A stretch of 53,385 nucleotides of DNA from a virus. Below are positions 18,572-27,671 of this stretch, one piece after another. The DNA lies in IMG/VR virus record IMGVR_UViG_3300034094_000156, positions 1 through 53,385 of that record; one strand, 5' to 3'. The notes under the pieces are model-generated. The model made no database searches. It saw only the letters and a program-made list of their open reading frames with translations, and had not been told where the DNA came from. The translations under genes were made by a program, and so were the position numbers. Each line of letters starts with the position of its first letter. Positions within the stretch are counted from its first letter, which is position 1.

Positions 18572-20191
18572 TCATTCAACCTTTTCTACATTTCTTGTAA
18601 ACTTCTTTTGTAACGATACATACATCAACATTATACCAAAACATCCCACAAAAACTCCAGATACTACAAAAAATAACAAATATTCTGTTAATACAAAACC
18701 TGATCTACTACTATTCCATAAATTATACGATAAACCACTCGCTAATGTCAAGTTCCATAATATTGGAATGACTATATCAAAAGATACATCGTGTGATAAT
18801 AGTTTTCTGGAAGATGTACCCCAAGAATTATCACCTATATTTATTAACGCCCATATTTTAGCAGGAAATACTGACGTTATGTACACAAAACTATATAAGA
18901 AGTAAAACATATTTTCAGTTCTTCCACTTGATATAGTTCCATAAATTGATTTTACTATACCTAAAAACAATACAATACCTGTATAAAATCCCAATTCAAA
19001 TACAGTTTTATACCACAAAATATACTGTAGATAACCCATAACAATATAAGGATACACTAACACATATATCAAATCTACAGTCATAAACATTGAATGTTTG
19101 TCCAAAATCTCTACATTCCAAAAAAACTCACGAAAAGCAGATTTATTCCATCTTGTTTGTTGTTTGAAAAAACGATACCAACTACTAGGTGTTTCCGTTT
19201 CAGCATATGCAGATGGAACATATATCACATTTTTTTCAAGACCAAGAATTTTGTTTGTTAAATGTCTGTCATCTCCATATGTACAAATTTTACCTAAAAA
19301 TTTCTGTTCATTCCAGGCATCAATAATCATCTCTAAATAACAAACTTTATACATACCTATTGGACCAGATACACATAAGACACTACCAGTTAAAGATTGA
19401 TAAGCACGTTCTAAATTAAATGCATACCAATATCTCACAGAACTCATAAATGACACAAGTGAATCATAACGGTTATAAATACCTAGATTGCCAGCAACTG
19501 CCCCTATCTTATCTGTAATAAAATGTTTATACATTTCTGAAACACACTCTGGTTTAATCACAGTATCACTATCCGTACAAAAAATACTATCTATTGCCGT
19601 ATTAAACAAGGTGTTTTCTAATAACGTACATCGAAATCCTGTCATCATCGCTTTTCTTTTTCCACCGTGCTCTTGTGATATACATATAATATCACTATCC
19701 TTTACCTCCAACATGTCAAGTGTAAGTGTTTCATCTTGTATATTAAAAGAATCTAAATTTATATGTTTTATACGTCTTGATGTATTATTAAATACCTCAA
19801 AAAAAATATCAACCATATATTGATCATCTTGTTCTTTACCATCTATTATTATATAAACTTTATTCAAATTGATGATATTATCAATTGCTGTACGAACTGA
19901 TTCTAAACACATTCTAAAATAATTTGGATCTTCTTTGTAACCAACCACCATAAAATTTATCTTTGATAAAACTTGACCCGAACGTTTATCATCTATCTTT
20001 TTTTGATTATTTATAGCTGCAAAAACAAATTGTAAAATCATATAACTTAGTAAATAGAACCCATATACGCTTATATTATACGTTTTGTTCTCTATCCAAA
20101 AAAATACATTCCAACCATATATATACTGCAAAATAATAGGTATTATTAATATTAATATAGTACATAACACGAAAAACAATCTGAAATCCAT
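18572..20191 (-). CDS. Hyaluronan-synthase-like GT2 (HAS/chitin synthase type)
   Basis: 539 residues. HAS builds hyaluronan from UDP-GlcA and UDP-GlcNAc and extrudes it through its own membrane channel. Landmarks in order: two N-terminal membrane helices; MVVGYKEDP; the metal site CTDSDT (~205); SSVRYWYAFNLERAYQSLTG; SGPIGMYK; TYGDDRHLTN (~305); ETETPSSWYRFF; QQTRWNKSAFREF (~342); and then four or more membrane helices. SVRYW-AFN-ERA-QS, SGP-GMY and GDDRHLTN match vertebrate and chlorovirus HAS more closely than typical chitin synthases. Length is close to chlorovirus HAS. An early-type promoter lies 23 bases upstream; chlorovirus HAS is also early. No UDP-glucose dehydrogenase is seen here, so the substrate source is unknown. 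Chitin synthase is the main alternative. Confidence 0.8.
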   Translation of the reverse strand: MDFRLFFVLCTILILIIPIILQYIYGWNVFFWIENKTYNISVYGFYLLSYMILQFVFAAINNQKKIDDKRSGQVLSKINFMVVGYKEDPNYFRMCLESVRTAIDNIINLNKVYIIIDGKEQDDQYMVDIFFEVFNNTSRRIKHINLDSFNIQDETLTLDMLEVKDSDIICISQEHGGKRKAMMTGFRCTLLENTLFNTAIDSIFCTDSDTVIKPECVSEMYKHFITDKIGAVAGNLGIYNRYDSLVSFMSSVRYWYAFNLERAYQSLTGSVLCVSGPIGMYKVCYLEMIIDAWNEQKFLGKICTYGDDRHLTNKILGLEKNVIYVPSAYAETETPSSWYRFFKQQTRWNKSAFREFFWNVEILDKHSMFMTVDLIYVLVYPYIVMGYLQYILWYKTVFELGFYTGIVLFLGIVKSIYGTISSGRTENMFYFLYSFVYITSVFPAKIWALINIGDNSWGTSSRKLLSHDVSFDIVIPILWNLTLASGLSYNLWNSSRSGFVLTEYLLFFVVSGVFVGCFGIMLMYVSLQKKFTRNVEKVE

Positions 20192-20214
20192 ATCAGAATA
20201 TAATTTTAATTAAC

Positions 20215-20224
20215 TTTCAATTTT
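20215..20224 (-). promoter_or_regulatory. Early promoter motif (AAAATTGAAA)
   Basis: Minus-strand copy 23 bases before ATG 20191 of the HAS-like gene. Confidence 0.6.
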
Positions 20225-20268
20225 AAATTAAAAAAAATAATTTAAAAGGCTATATGATCTTATATATA

Positions 20269-20811
20269 TTATTTAAAACTTAAAATGTAATCCAATATTT
20301 CCTTTACATTAGACCTATCCGATTTAAAACGTCGATACTTTATACCAAGAGTATCAAGTAGTTCTAAAAGTTGTGTAGCAATTACACGTGACTGTTCTTC
20401 TGTATGAATTCTACCTTCTGTTTCATAAGGAAACTCTGTGTTTCTGTCCAAGAATATATAAATATTCTCAAATTCTGACATTTTTGACAAAATCATCCGT
20501 TCTGTTTTAGAAATATCACAAACATTATCTTCGTGATATCTATTGTAATACAACCCAAGTAACAATGGTGAATCCAAACAAATATACTCTACCTTGCCAT
20601 CAACAGATTTTATCATTCTGTATTGTTCCAAAGACACATTATACTGGTTTGCTAACTCGTCTAAACGTCCTTGCCATACTAATGTTTTTGCATATTCTTG
20701 TACATACTCAGCACGATAATGTTTCATTTTTAACTCTGAGAATATCAATGCTGCCATCAAACTTTTTCCTGAGGATGGAGAAGCTACAAAATTAATTACT
20801 TTTGTTTTCAT
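20269..20811 (-). CDS. P-loop nucleotide kinase/ATPase (AAA_28/NadR-like)
   Basis: 180 residues. A Walker A-like P-loop, SPSSGKSLMA, is at residues ~12-21 after a hydrophobic strand (VINFVA). A kinase-type second strand with Asp (YICLDSPLLLGLY) and a lid-like ETEGRIHTEEQSR follow. This layout resembles AAA_28/NadR-type kinases and the similar small nucleotide kinases of T4-like phages. Substrate unknown: a nucleoside, a nucleotide or nicotinamide riboside are all possible. A promoter word with one change (AATAAATTGAA) lies 26 bases upstream. Kinase fold likely; substrate not decided. Confidence 0.68.
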   Translation of the reverse strand: MKTKVINFVASPSSGKSLMAALIFSELKMKHYRAEYVQEYAKTLVWQGRLDELANQYNVSLEQYRMIKSVDGKVEYICLDSPLLLGLYYNRYHEDNVCDISKTERMILSKMSEFENIYIFLDRNTEFPYETEGRIHTEEQSRVIATQLLELLDTLGIKYRRFKSDRSNVKEILDYILSFK

Positions 20812-20837
20812 CTACTTAAATTGATTTACCTTTATAA

Positions 20838-20848
20838 TTCAATTTATT
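20838..20848 (-). promoter_or_regulatory. Early promoter-like motif (AATAAATTGAA)
   Basis: One-base variant of the early word, 26 bases before ATG 20811. Confidence 0.45.
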
Positions 20849-20891
20849 CTATTTAAAAATAATTTTTTAAATAGAGTTATCGATTACTAAT

Positions 20892-21695
20892 ATGTGTAAA
20901 ACTAAGAATAACCTAAATACAACCAAAAATCAAAGAAAACCAAAAAAACCAACCACTGTTACAATTACAAAATACGTTAAACCATCTGTTACAGTTACAC
21001 CATTTATTACAATTATTAATACTAGTACAACAACTCCATCTTCTAGAATAACAACTCCATCTTCTAGTACAACAACTTCGACTTCTAGTACAACAACTTC
21101 GACTTTTAGTACAACAACTCCATCTTCTAGAATAACAACTCCATCTTCTAGTACAACAACACCAACTTCTAGAATAACAACTTCGACTTCTAGTACAACA
21201 ACGCCAACTTCTAGTACAACAACACCAACTTCTAGTACAACAACTTCGACTTCTAGTACAACACCAACTTCTAGTACAACAACACCAACTTCTGTAAAAC
21301 TAATTACTGATTCTAATATAATGAATATTTTGGAAGATCAGAATCGTGAACGTAGACTCCAAAATTTGACAGATTTTACTTGGTCTATACAAATGGCACA
21401 AGAAGCCGTTGAATGGTCTAAAACACTTGCAAATGATAATTGTAATCTAGTACACGAATTAGATACTGCACGTGGACAAAATTTATATGGTATATATGGA
21501 AGTACATCTGGTTCAGTAGAAAATGCAGTACAAGCTTGGATAGATGAAAAAAATTTAATGTCAAATCCTAATGTAACATCAAGTGAAATAGGTCATTATC
21601 TTATTGTAGTTGCTCCTCATTTAGTTCAGGTTGGGTGTGGATTGGCTATCAATACTTTTGCAAATTGTCTAGTAGCAACTTGTAATTACACATAA
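20892..21695 (+). CDS. CAP/SCP-domain protein with Thr/Ser-rich stalk
   Basis: 267 residues. A basic head is followed by a ~90-residue mucin-like stalk of short units (TTTPSSRI, TTTSTSST, TTTPTSST), then a CAP domain from ~145. CAP landmarks are AVEWSKTLANDNCNLVHE, GQNLYGI, AVQAWIDE and GHYLIVVAPHLVQVGCGLAI. These match the A-x-WA-x-x-LA, H, GENL and GHYTQVVW...VGCG signature of PR-1/SCP proteins. The usual W-x-x-T after GHY-x-x-VV is changed, so function may have diverged. CAP proteins are normally secreted and bind lipids or host surfaces. No convincing signal peptide is seen, so a virion-surface location on an O-glycosylated stalk is the best guess. Confidence 0.75.
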   Translation: MCKTKNNLNTTKNQRKPKKPTTVTITKYVKPSVTVTPFITIINTSTTTPSSRITTPSSSTTTSTSSTTTSTFSTTTPSSRITTPSSSTTTPTSRITTSTSSTTTPTSSTTTPTSSTTTSTSSTTPTSSTTTPTSVKLITDSNIMNILEDQNRERRLQNLTDFTWSIQMAQEAVEWSKTLANDNCNLVHELDTARGQNLYGIYGSTSGSVENAVQAWIDEKNLMSNPNVTSSEIGHYLIVVAPHLVQVGCGLAINTFANCLVATCNYT

Positions 21696-21747
21696 AAAAC
21701 GTGAATAGACTTTAACCACCTTTAAATTTGTGGTAACAGATTAGACA

Positions 21748-21775
21748 TTTTTGGTTTAAAGTTTTAAACCAAAAA
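21748..21775. terminator. Hairpin between convergent genes, 13-bp stem
   Basis: Arms 21748-21760 and 21763-21775 pair perfectly with a 2-base loop, midway between the CAP gene and a convergent small gene. The strongest hairpin of this type in the window. A weaker one (ACCAC/GTGGT) lies just before it. Confidence 0.65.
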
Positions 21776-21789
21776 TACAAATAAAACAC

Positions 21790-22281
21790 TTATTCGCTTT
21801 TGTAAAAAAATGTTTTTATATTGTTTGCCAAATATCGAATTATTGACATTATATAACCATATACCGTTTTTTCTTGTGTTAGTAATACATAAAGTATTTT
21901 ATCATCTTTATTACGATGTTTTTTATATAAAAAACCAAGATCCATTGATAATTCTGGAATTGTTCCATCTTCTAAACCTATTGATAAATAACCATATTCG
22001 TAATCCTTTTTTACTAATTCTATTTTTATCTCTTTTAATAAATCAGCCATAGTCATATCCATATGTATCATTAATTCAAAACCATATTTTATATACCTTG
22101 TAAAAGTTTCATCCTTTGTCGCCAAAGCTAAACTTAATTCATAATCTACAGAATCAACTACAATTGGAATGTATCCGATACCTTTTGATCGAACATTATT
22201 ACTAAATCGAGATCGTGTGTCCCTGTCAGTATTTTTTCTATAATTGACAAAGTCTTTTCCTAATATACTACTCCTTAACAT
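21790..22281 (-). CDS. Unrecognised 163-residue protein
   Basis: No known family recognised. The N-terminus is basic and polar (NYRKNTDRDTRSRFSNN). A strand-rich core follows (IGYIPIVVDSVDYELSLALA), then MTMADLLKEIKIELVKKDY and IGLEDGTIPELSMDLGFLY. The end resembles a short amphipathic helix (YGYIMSIIRYLANNIKTFFY). No signal peptide. No early word is seen before the ATG, so timing is not indicated. It converges with the CAP gene across the 13-bp hairpin. Confidence 0.65.
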   Translation of the reverse strand: MLRSSILGKDFVNYRKNTDRDTRSRFSNNVRSKGIGYIPIVVDSVDYELSLALATKDETFTRYIKYGFELMIHMDMTMADLLKEIKIELVKKDYEYGYLSIGLEDGTIPELSMDLGFLYKKHRNKDDKILYVLLTQEKTVYGYIMSIIRYLANNIKTFFYKSE

Positions 22282-22406
22282 ACTATCTATATCAATGAAA
22301 ATAATATTCTTTTAAATAAGTTATCTGCATTTTTTGTTGATTTTGTGTGTATTGTTCAAGTAAAGTCATTTATTAATATTTTTTTCTTTATCGGTATTAT
22401 AAACAA

Positions 22407-22679
22407 ATGTATCAAATAATTAGTTTAATTCTCGCAGCCGTAGGTGCCGTTTTATTTTTCGCTCCTGAATATATCTTACAAAAAGACTCTGCAAACGCAA
22501 CATTGAAAATGATTCGCGAATATCATCAAATGGCTGGTGTTGCGTTGTTAGGTGCAGCTTACTATCTGTATACTTATAAACCAGAAACTAAAACTGTAAC
22601 AGAAACTTCATCTACGTCTGAAGCTAGTGTCGAATCTGCTACTCCACCTTCATACGAACAAGCAACTAGTGAAGCTTAA
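22407..22679 (+). CDS. Small membrane protein with PPSY late-domain-like tail
   Basis: 90 residues. Two hydrophobic helices (~3-20 and ~40-56) are joined by a short charged loop. A Ser/Thr/Glu-rich tail then ends TPPSYEQATSEA. PPSY fits the PPxY motif by which many viral proteins recruit Nedd4-family ubiquitin ligases and the ESCRT machinery. With both helices spanning, the tail would be on the same side as the N-terminus. A candidate late-type upstream element (T-tract, TCT, TATAA) lies within 30 bases of the ATG. The motif is short and could be chance; membrane nature is sure. Confidence 0.65.
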   Translation: MYQIISLILAAVGAVLFFAPEYILQKDSANATLKMIREYHQMAGVALLGAAYYLYTYKPETKTVTETSSTSEASVESATPPSYEQATSEA

Positions 22680-22696
22680 GTAAATGAAAATAAAAA

Positions 22697-22990
22697 TTAC
22701 ATTATAACTAGTGGACCTGCTAATTCAGATTGTGGAATCAACCCCATATTAAAGTATACTTTGGATATACCTCTAGAATTCATATGCCATTTTCTCCATA
22801 ATAAATTTTCAAAACGACGTTTCCTATTAGGAGTTAATGCACCTAAGTAACCAAAACGATCTTTTGATTTATGTTCTACTAAAACTTTCCATGTATTTAT
22901 TATATAATCTTGTTGATAGATATCAAAGTAATTCTCAATATCATTCAAAAACTCTCCACCGTAAAGTCTTGGATTCGTGTGAACACGCAT
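22697..22990 (-). CDS. Unrecognised 97-residue basic protein
   Basis: No family recognised. The sequence is rich in aromatic and basic residues (NPRLYGGEFLNDIENYFDIY, NRKRRFENLLWRKWHM), which suggests nucleic-acid or protein binding. No membrane segment. It converges with the PPSY membrane protein across only 17 bases. No early-promoter word. Moderately confident it is a real gene because of its length, its unbiased composition and its fit between neighbours. Confidence 0.55.
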   Translation of the reverse strand: MRVHTNPRLYGGEFLNDIENYFDIYQQDYIINTWKVLVEHKSKDRFGYLGALTPNRKRRFENLLWRKWHMNSRGISKVYFNMGLIPQSELAGPLVIM

Positions 22991-23101
22991 TTGATCATAA
23001 AAAATATTTAACTTTAAACCTATTTTATTTTTTTACAGTTTTTTCCTTTTTTTAAACGCGATATCGCGTTTAATTATTTTCTTTGGTAATAGTATAAAAA
23101 C

Positions 23102-26100
23102 ATGTCAAGCTTGTACTCTAATTTATTCTTTAATCAACCAATTTCCATTTTGGATTCCACCGCAAGTAGCTTGAGCTCTGCCTCCCTGTTCTTGTATGGT
23201 GGTGCAACTGTCCAAGGAAACTCTAATCTATTTACTACAAATATTTCTGGTATTACAACTATCACAAACTCTACTGAAAGTATCAATGATACTACCGGAT
23301 CACTCATCGTATACGGTGGTGTCGGTATCGGCAAAAATCTTAACGTAAAAGGAAATGCCGTCATTACTGGAGCTCTCACTGCAGGATCATTTGCGGTACA
23401 AGACCTCATTGCTAGCAACATCACTGCTAGTAACATCCTCGTCAACACCAAAGTCAGCTCTGCTAGCTTCTACGCACCTCTAGCAACTATCAGTAACGTT
23501 GTCGCTACTGCAACTAGCACTGGATCCATCAATGCCACTGGTATGACCGTTGGAACTATCTTGGCCACATTAGAAATCTCTGCTGGAAACATCTACTCTG
23601 TAAGTGCCAGCTCTGGAACACTCGACTTGTCTGTTGGTGTAACCTCTGCTTCTGCATATATCACAGGATTACTTAGAGCTGTTAACAACTCTAACACACT
23701 CGGTAATGTCTACACAACTGGAGGAAACGTCGGTATCAACAACGTATCACCTTCTTACACCGTTGATGTCACTGGTGAAATGCGCGTCAGTAACAGCATA
23801 ACTACCGCCACCCTACTCGCTTCCACTAGTGTCAGTTCTGCCAATCTCTACTCTACTAACGCAACTGTTTCCAATATTGTTGCATCTAACTTGTCTACTG
23901 GTAACTTTAGTGTAACTGATATGTTGGCTACTAATATCACTGCAAGTAACATCCTCGTCAACACAAAAGTCAGCTCTGCTAGCTTCTATGCTCCTCTAGC
24001 TACTATCTCCAACATCGTTGCAACCGCAACTAGCACTGGATCCATCGACGCCACTGGTATGACTGTCGGTACCATCCTTGCTACTAGCTCCATCAGTGCC
24101 GGTAAATTGTACTCTCCTGACGCAACCATCAGCAATGTTGTCTCTACTAACATTAGCTCTAGTACCATCAATGTCACCAATGTTACCGCCGCTAGTGTCT
24201 TTGCTACTACTCAAGTCAGCTCTGCCAGCTTCTACGCTCCTTTGGCTACTATCTCTAACATTGTCGCTACTGATATCAGTTCTGGAACTATCAATGCTAC
24301 CAATGTCACTGCAAGTAACGTCTTTGTCAGTACACAAGTCAGCTCTGCTAGTTTCTATGCACCATTGGCTACTATCTCAAACATTGTCGCCACTGCAACT
24401 AGCACCGGATCTATCGACGCCACTGGAATGACCGTCGGAACCATCCTTGCTACTAGTTCTATCAGTGCCGGTAAATTATATTCACCTGATGCAACTATCA
24501 CAAATATTGTTGCCACTAGTGTCAGCTCTGGTAGTATCAACGTTACAAATGTCACTGCTGCTAGTGTTTTCGCTACTACTCAAGTCAGCTCCGCTAGTTT
24601 CTACGCTCCTTTAGCTACCATCTCCAATGTCGTCGCAACTGCAACTAGCACTGGATCTATCGACGCTACCGGTATGACTGTCGCCACCATCCTTGCCACT
24701 AGTTCTATCAGCTCCGGTAAATTGTATTCTCCAAATGCCACTATTACTAATGTTGTTGCAACTGCCATTAGCAGTGGATCAATCGACGCCACTGGTATGA
24801 CCGTAGGAACTATCTTGGCTACTAGCTCTATCAGCGCTGGTAACTTGTATGCTCCAAGTGGTACTATCGATAATCTTAAATCTGTTAGTGCAACTGTTGG
24901 TAGCGTATACTCCACTTATGGTTCCTTCTCCACATTAGGAGCTTCTTGGCTTTCTGCCTCTACTATCACTGGTGCTAATATGTACTTGTCATCTGACTTG
25001 TTTGTAGCCGGTACCATCACTACCGTCAATATCACCACAACCAACTTGATTGATACCAACTTCTCTGGTGGAATTGCTAATATCAGTCAAAATATGATTG
25101 CCTTTGGTAACAGCAACACCATCGGTTCCATCTTTACCACTGCTGGAAATGTCGGTATTCGAAACACTGCTCCTTCTTATACTCTAGATGTTACTGGTGA
25201 ATTGCATGTAAGCAACAGTATTACTACCTCTACTTTACTTGCTTCCACTAGTGTCAGCTCTGGACAATTTAACGGAACAAATGCCACCATCTCTAACATC
25301 GTCGCTACTAACTTGTCCACTGGTAACTTTGCTGTAACTGACATCACTGCTACTAACATTACTGCAAGTAACATAATTGTCAATACCAAAGTCAGCTCTG
25401 CTAGCTTCTATGCTCCTCTAGCTACTATCTCTAACATTGTTGCCACCGCAACTAGCACTGGATCCATCGACGCCACTGGTATGACTGTCGGTACCATCCT
25501 TGCTACTACTTCTATCAGTGCTGGTAAATTATATTCACCTGATGCAACCATCACAAACATTGTTGCCACTGCTGTCAGCTCTGGATCTATTGATGCCACT
25601 GGTATTACTGTTGCAAGTCTTAGAGCTTCTCTATCTACTATGGGTGCATTGTTTGTTACTGCCGGTTCTCTCTTCCAAGGTGACGTTACTGTCAGTGGAG
25701 CTTCAGTATTTAACGCTGGTGCAACTGCTGGTGCTCTATTTGTAACTGGAGGATCTTTGTTCAAGGGTGATGTAACTGTTAGTGGTGCTTCTGTTTTCAA
25801 CGCTGGAGCCACCACTGGAGCTCTATTCGTCACTGGAGGATCCCTCTTCCAAGGTACAGTAACTGTTAGTGGAGCTTCTACATTTAACGCTGGTGTTACT
25901 GCTGGTGCTCTAAATGTTACCGGAGAATCTTTACTCCACGGAGCTGTTACCGCTGGTGCTCTCGCTGTTACTGGTGCTTCCATTCTCCGCCTCGGTGTTA
26001 GCGCTGGTTCTTTGAACGTCACTGGTGAATCCACTTTACACGCTGCTGTCACTGCCGGTGCTCTCAATGTCACTGGTGCTTCTATTCTTCAACTTGGTGT

Positions 26101-27052
26101 TAGCGCTGGCTCTTTGAACGTCACTGGTGAATCCACTTTACACGGAGCTGTCACTGCTGGTGCTCTCAATGTCACTGGTGCTTCTATTCTTCAACTTGGT
26201 GTTAGTGCTGGTTCTTTGAACGTCACTGGCGAATCCACTTTACACGGAGCTGTTACTGCTGGTTCTCTCGCTGTTACTGGAGCTTCTCTTCTCCGCCTCG
26301 GTGTTAGCGCTGGTTCTTTGAACGTCACTGGTGAATCTTGGTTACAAGGAGCTGTTACCGCTGGTGCTCTCGCTGTAACTGGAGCATCTCTTCTCCGTCT
26401 TGGTGTTAGCGCTGGTTCTTTGAACGTCACTGGCGAATCTACTTTACACGGAGCTGTCACTGCAGGTGCTATCAATGTCACTGGTGCTTCCTTACTTCAA
26501 CTTGGTGTAACTACAGGAACACTTAATGTTACTGGAGCTACTCTACTACAAGGAGGATCTACTTCTGGAGCAACTCTCTTTAGTTCCACAGTCGACTCTA
26601 CTGGTGTTGGTACTGGCGGATCTGTCACAATCCTTGGTGGCACTGCTATCTCTAAAACTCTTCACGTTGGTCAATCCCTCTATTCAAATACCAGAAACAT
26701 CACTCCTTCTCTCGGTGATATCTGGTCTGAAGTTTCATTCTCTGCTGCCAACAATATCAGCTCTGAAGCTGATGTCACAGGTCTCGCATTTGCAAATGCT
26801 ACTGTACGTGCATTCCATGTTATGGTATCAGTCACTATCGAAAAAAGTGTAGGAGGTAATCTATATACCAACTTTGACATCAAAGGTATACAAAAAGGAA
26901 GCAGCTGGGTTATCAATACCTCCTATATTGGTGATTACTCTGGTATCGTATTCAGCATTAATAACAGTGGTCAAGTACAATACACATCTACCAATCAACT
27001 CTCATGGACCTCTACTACTATGAAATTCCGTGGTCATACCACTTCCGTTTAA
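23102..27052 (+). CDS. Very long repetitive fibre protein
   Basis: 1316 residues. The N-terminal part has a TTGSLIVYGGVGIGKNLNVK cassette. About 600 residues then repeat a unit with VSSASFYAPLATISNIVATA, STGSIDATGMTVGTILATS and ISAGKLYSPDATI. Two inserts of GNVGI with SPSYTVDVTGE (~205-225 and ~680-700) match the GNVGIGTTSPSYKLDV motif of phage tail fibres. From ~850 a second repeat of about 15-30 residues takes over (GVSAGSLNVTGESTLHGAVT). A GVGTGGSVTILGGTAISKTL cassette then leads to a globular end of ~115 residues. Probably a trimeric beta-helical virion fibre with a receptor-binding tip. The gene is visibly richer in G+C and in coding-strand C/T than its neighbours. Confidence 0.83.
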   Translation: MSSLYSNLFFNQPISILDSTASSLSSASLFLYGGATVQGNSNLFTTNISGITTITNSTESINDTTGSLIVYGGVGIGKNLNVKGNAVITGALTAGSFAVQDLIASNITASNILVNTKVSSASFYAPLATISNVVATATSTGSINATGMTVGTILATLEISAGNIYSVSASSGTLDLSVGVTSASAYITGLLRAVNNSNTLGNVYTTGGNVGINNVSPSYTVDVTGEMRVSNSITTATLLASTSVSSANLYSTNATVSNIVASNLSTGNFSVTDMLATNITASNILVNTKVSSASFYAPLATISNIVATATSTGSIDATGMTVGTILATSSISAGKLYSPDATISNVVSTNISSSTINVTNVTAASVFATTQVSSASFYAPLATISNIVATDISSGTINATNVTASNVFVSTQVSSASFYAPLATISNIVATATSTGSIDATGMTVGTILATSSISAGKLYSPDATITNIVATSVSSGSINVTNVTAASVFATTQVSSASFYAPLATISNVVATATSTGSIDATGMTVATILATSSISSGKLYSPNATITNVVATAISSGSIDATGMTVGTILATSSISAGNLYAPSGTIDNLKSVSATVGSVYSTYGSFSTLGASWLSASTITGANMYLSSDLFVAGTITTVNITTTNLIDTNFSGGIANISQNMIAFGNSNTIGSIFTTAGNVGIRNTAPSYTLDVTGELHVSNSITTSTLLASTSVSSGQFNGTNATISNIVATNLSTGNFAVTDITATNITASNIIVNTKVSSASFYAPLATISNIVATATSTGSIDATGMTVGTILATTSISAGKLYSPDATITNIVATAVSSGSIDATGITVASLRASLSTMGALFVTAGSLFQGDVTVSGASVFNAGATAGALFVTGGSLFKGDVTVSGASVFNAGATTGALFVTGGSLFQGTVTVSGASTFNAGVTAGALNVTGESLLHGAVTAGALAVTGASILRLGVSAGSLNVTGESTLHAAVTAGALNVTGASILQLGVSAGSLNVTGESTLHGAVTAGALNVTGASILQLGVSAGSLNVTGESTLHGAVTAGSLAVTGASLLRLGVSAGSLNVTGESWLQGAVTAGALAVTGASLLRLGVSAGSLNVTGESTLHGAVTAGAINVTGASLLQLGVTTGTLNVTGATLLQGGSTSGATLFSSTVDSTGVGTGGSVTILGGTAISKTLHVGQSLYSNTRNITPSLGDIWSEVSFSAANNISSEADVTGLAFANATVRAFHVMVSVTIEKSVGGNLYTNFDIKGIQKGSSWVINTSYIGDYSGIVFSINNSGQVQYTSTNQLSWTSTTMKFRGHTTSV

Positions 27053-27057
27053 ATTAT

Positions 27058-27118
27058 ATTAAACTGTAAATATTAAACTGTAACTGTAAATATTAAACTG
27101 TAACTGTAAATATTAAAT
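27058..27118. repeat. Short tandem repeats after fibre gene
   Basis: Three units of about 22 bases, ATTAAACTGTAACTGTAAAT, lie between the fibre stop and the convergent metallopeptidase stop. No coding sense. Confidence 0.7.
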
Positions 27119-27148
27119 CTTTAAGTTAATAATAAATTTTAAAGATTT
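27115..27148. terminator. Hairpin between convergent genes
   Basis: Arms 27115-27124 and 27139-27148 pair perfectly (10 bp, loop of 14) between the long fibre gene and the metallopeptidase gene. Confidence 0.55.
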
Positions 27149-27157
27149 TTAACAATA

Positions 27158-27634
27158 TTATTCCCACCTTAATGGCCAAACATTTGGTTTACAATTATGT
27201 ATACCCAATGTTTGTTGTACCATCACTGGCACTCTTGTATTTCTATTTCCACACTTTGCATGACCTCTACCTAAAATATGTCCTACCTCGTGATTTATCA
27301 CATATGTTCTGTAATCATCCAAATTTAACTTTGACGCAGTACTACCTCTACGCCATCTATTTTCATTTATATAAATTATATCGTTATCCAAATCTGCACA
27401 CGACAATCCAGTAAAATTACATTTACGTTTTATATAACTCTCAAGTGTAAAGTATATTACAAAATCTACATTGTTATCATCTTGTTTCATTCTCAAATTA
27501 TACCCCATACGTTTCCAACCACGATTATCCTGTAATACATCTTGTACCTTTTTTATAATTGCACCTGTACGAAATCCACACCTAGGATCAAATAAAATCT
27601 TGTAATACAATGTTTTCTTAAATATTGTTTTCAT
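27158..27634 (-). CDS. DUF3152-like zinc metallopeptidase
   Basis: 158 residues. A full zincin motif HEVGHILGRGH is at His115-Glu116-His119-His125. It is followed by PVMVQQTLGIHNCKPNVWP, where the Met would form a metzincin Met-turn. The block from YVINHEVGH to PNVWP closely resembles DUF3152, a family known mainly from actinobacteria. DFVIYFTLES and the pair of Cys flanking FTGLSC also fit a secreted fold. There is no signal peptide, whereas bacterial members are usually secreted or anchored. It may be packaged and act on host surface proteins (inference). Probably acquired from a bacterium. Confidence 0.75.
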   Translation of the reverse strand: MKTIFKKTLYYKILFDPRCGFRTGAIIKKVQDVLQDNRGWKRMGYNLRMKQDDNNVDFVIYFTLESYIKRKCNFTGLSCADLDNDIIYINENRWRRGSTASKLNLDDYRTYVINHEVGHILGRGHAKCGNRNTRVPVMVQQTLGIHNCKPNVWPLRWE

Positions 27635-27671
27635 TTGTAATCACTTGTTATTAGACAACAATTTATTTTCC

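Noticed and set aside
25408-26073. Minus-strand open frame with Pro/Val/Thr repeats
   Set aside because: Mirror of the fibre repeat at 23102. No promoter or start context, and the fibre frame spans the whole region.
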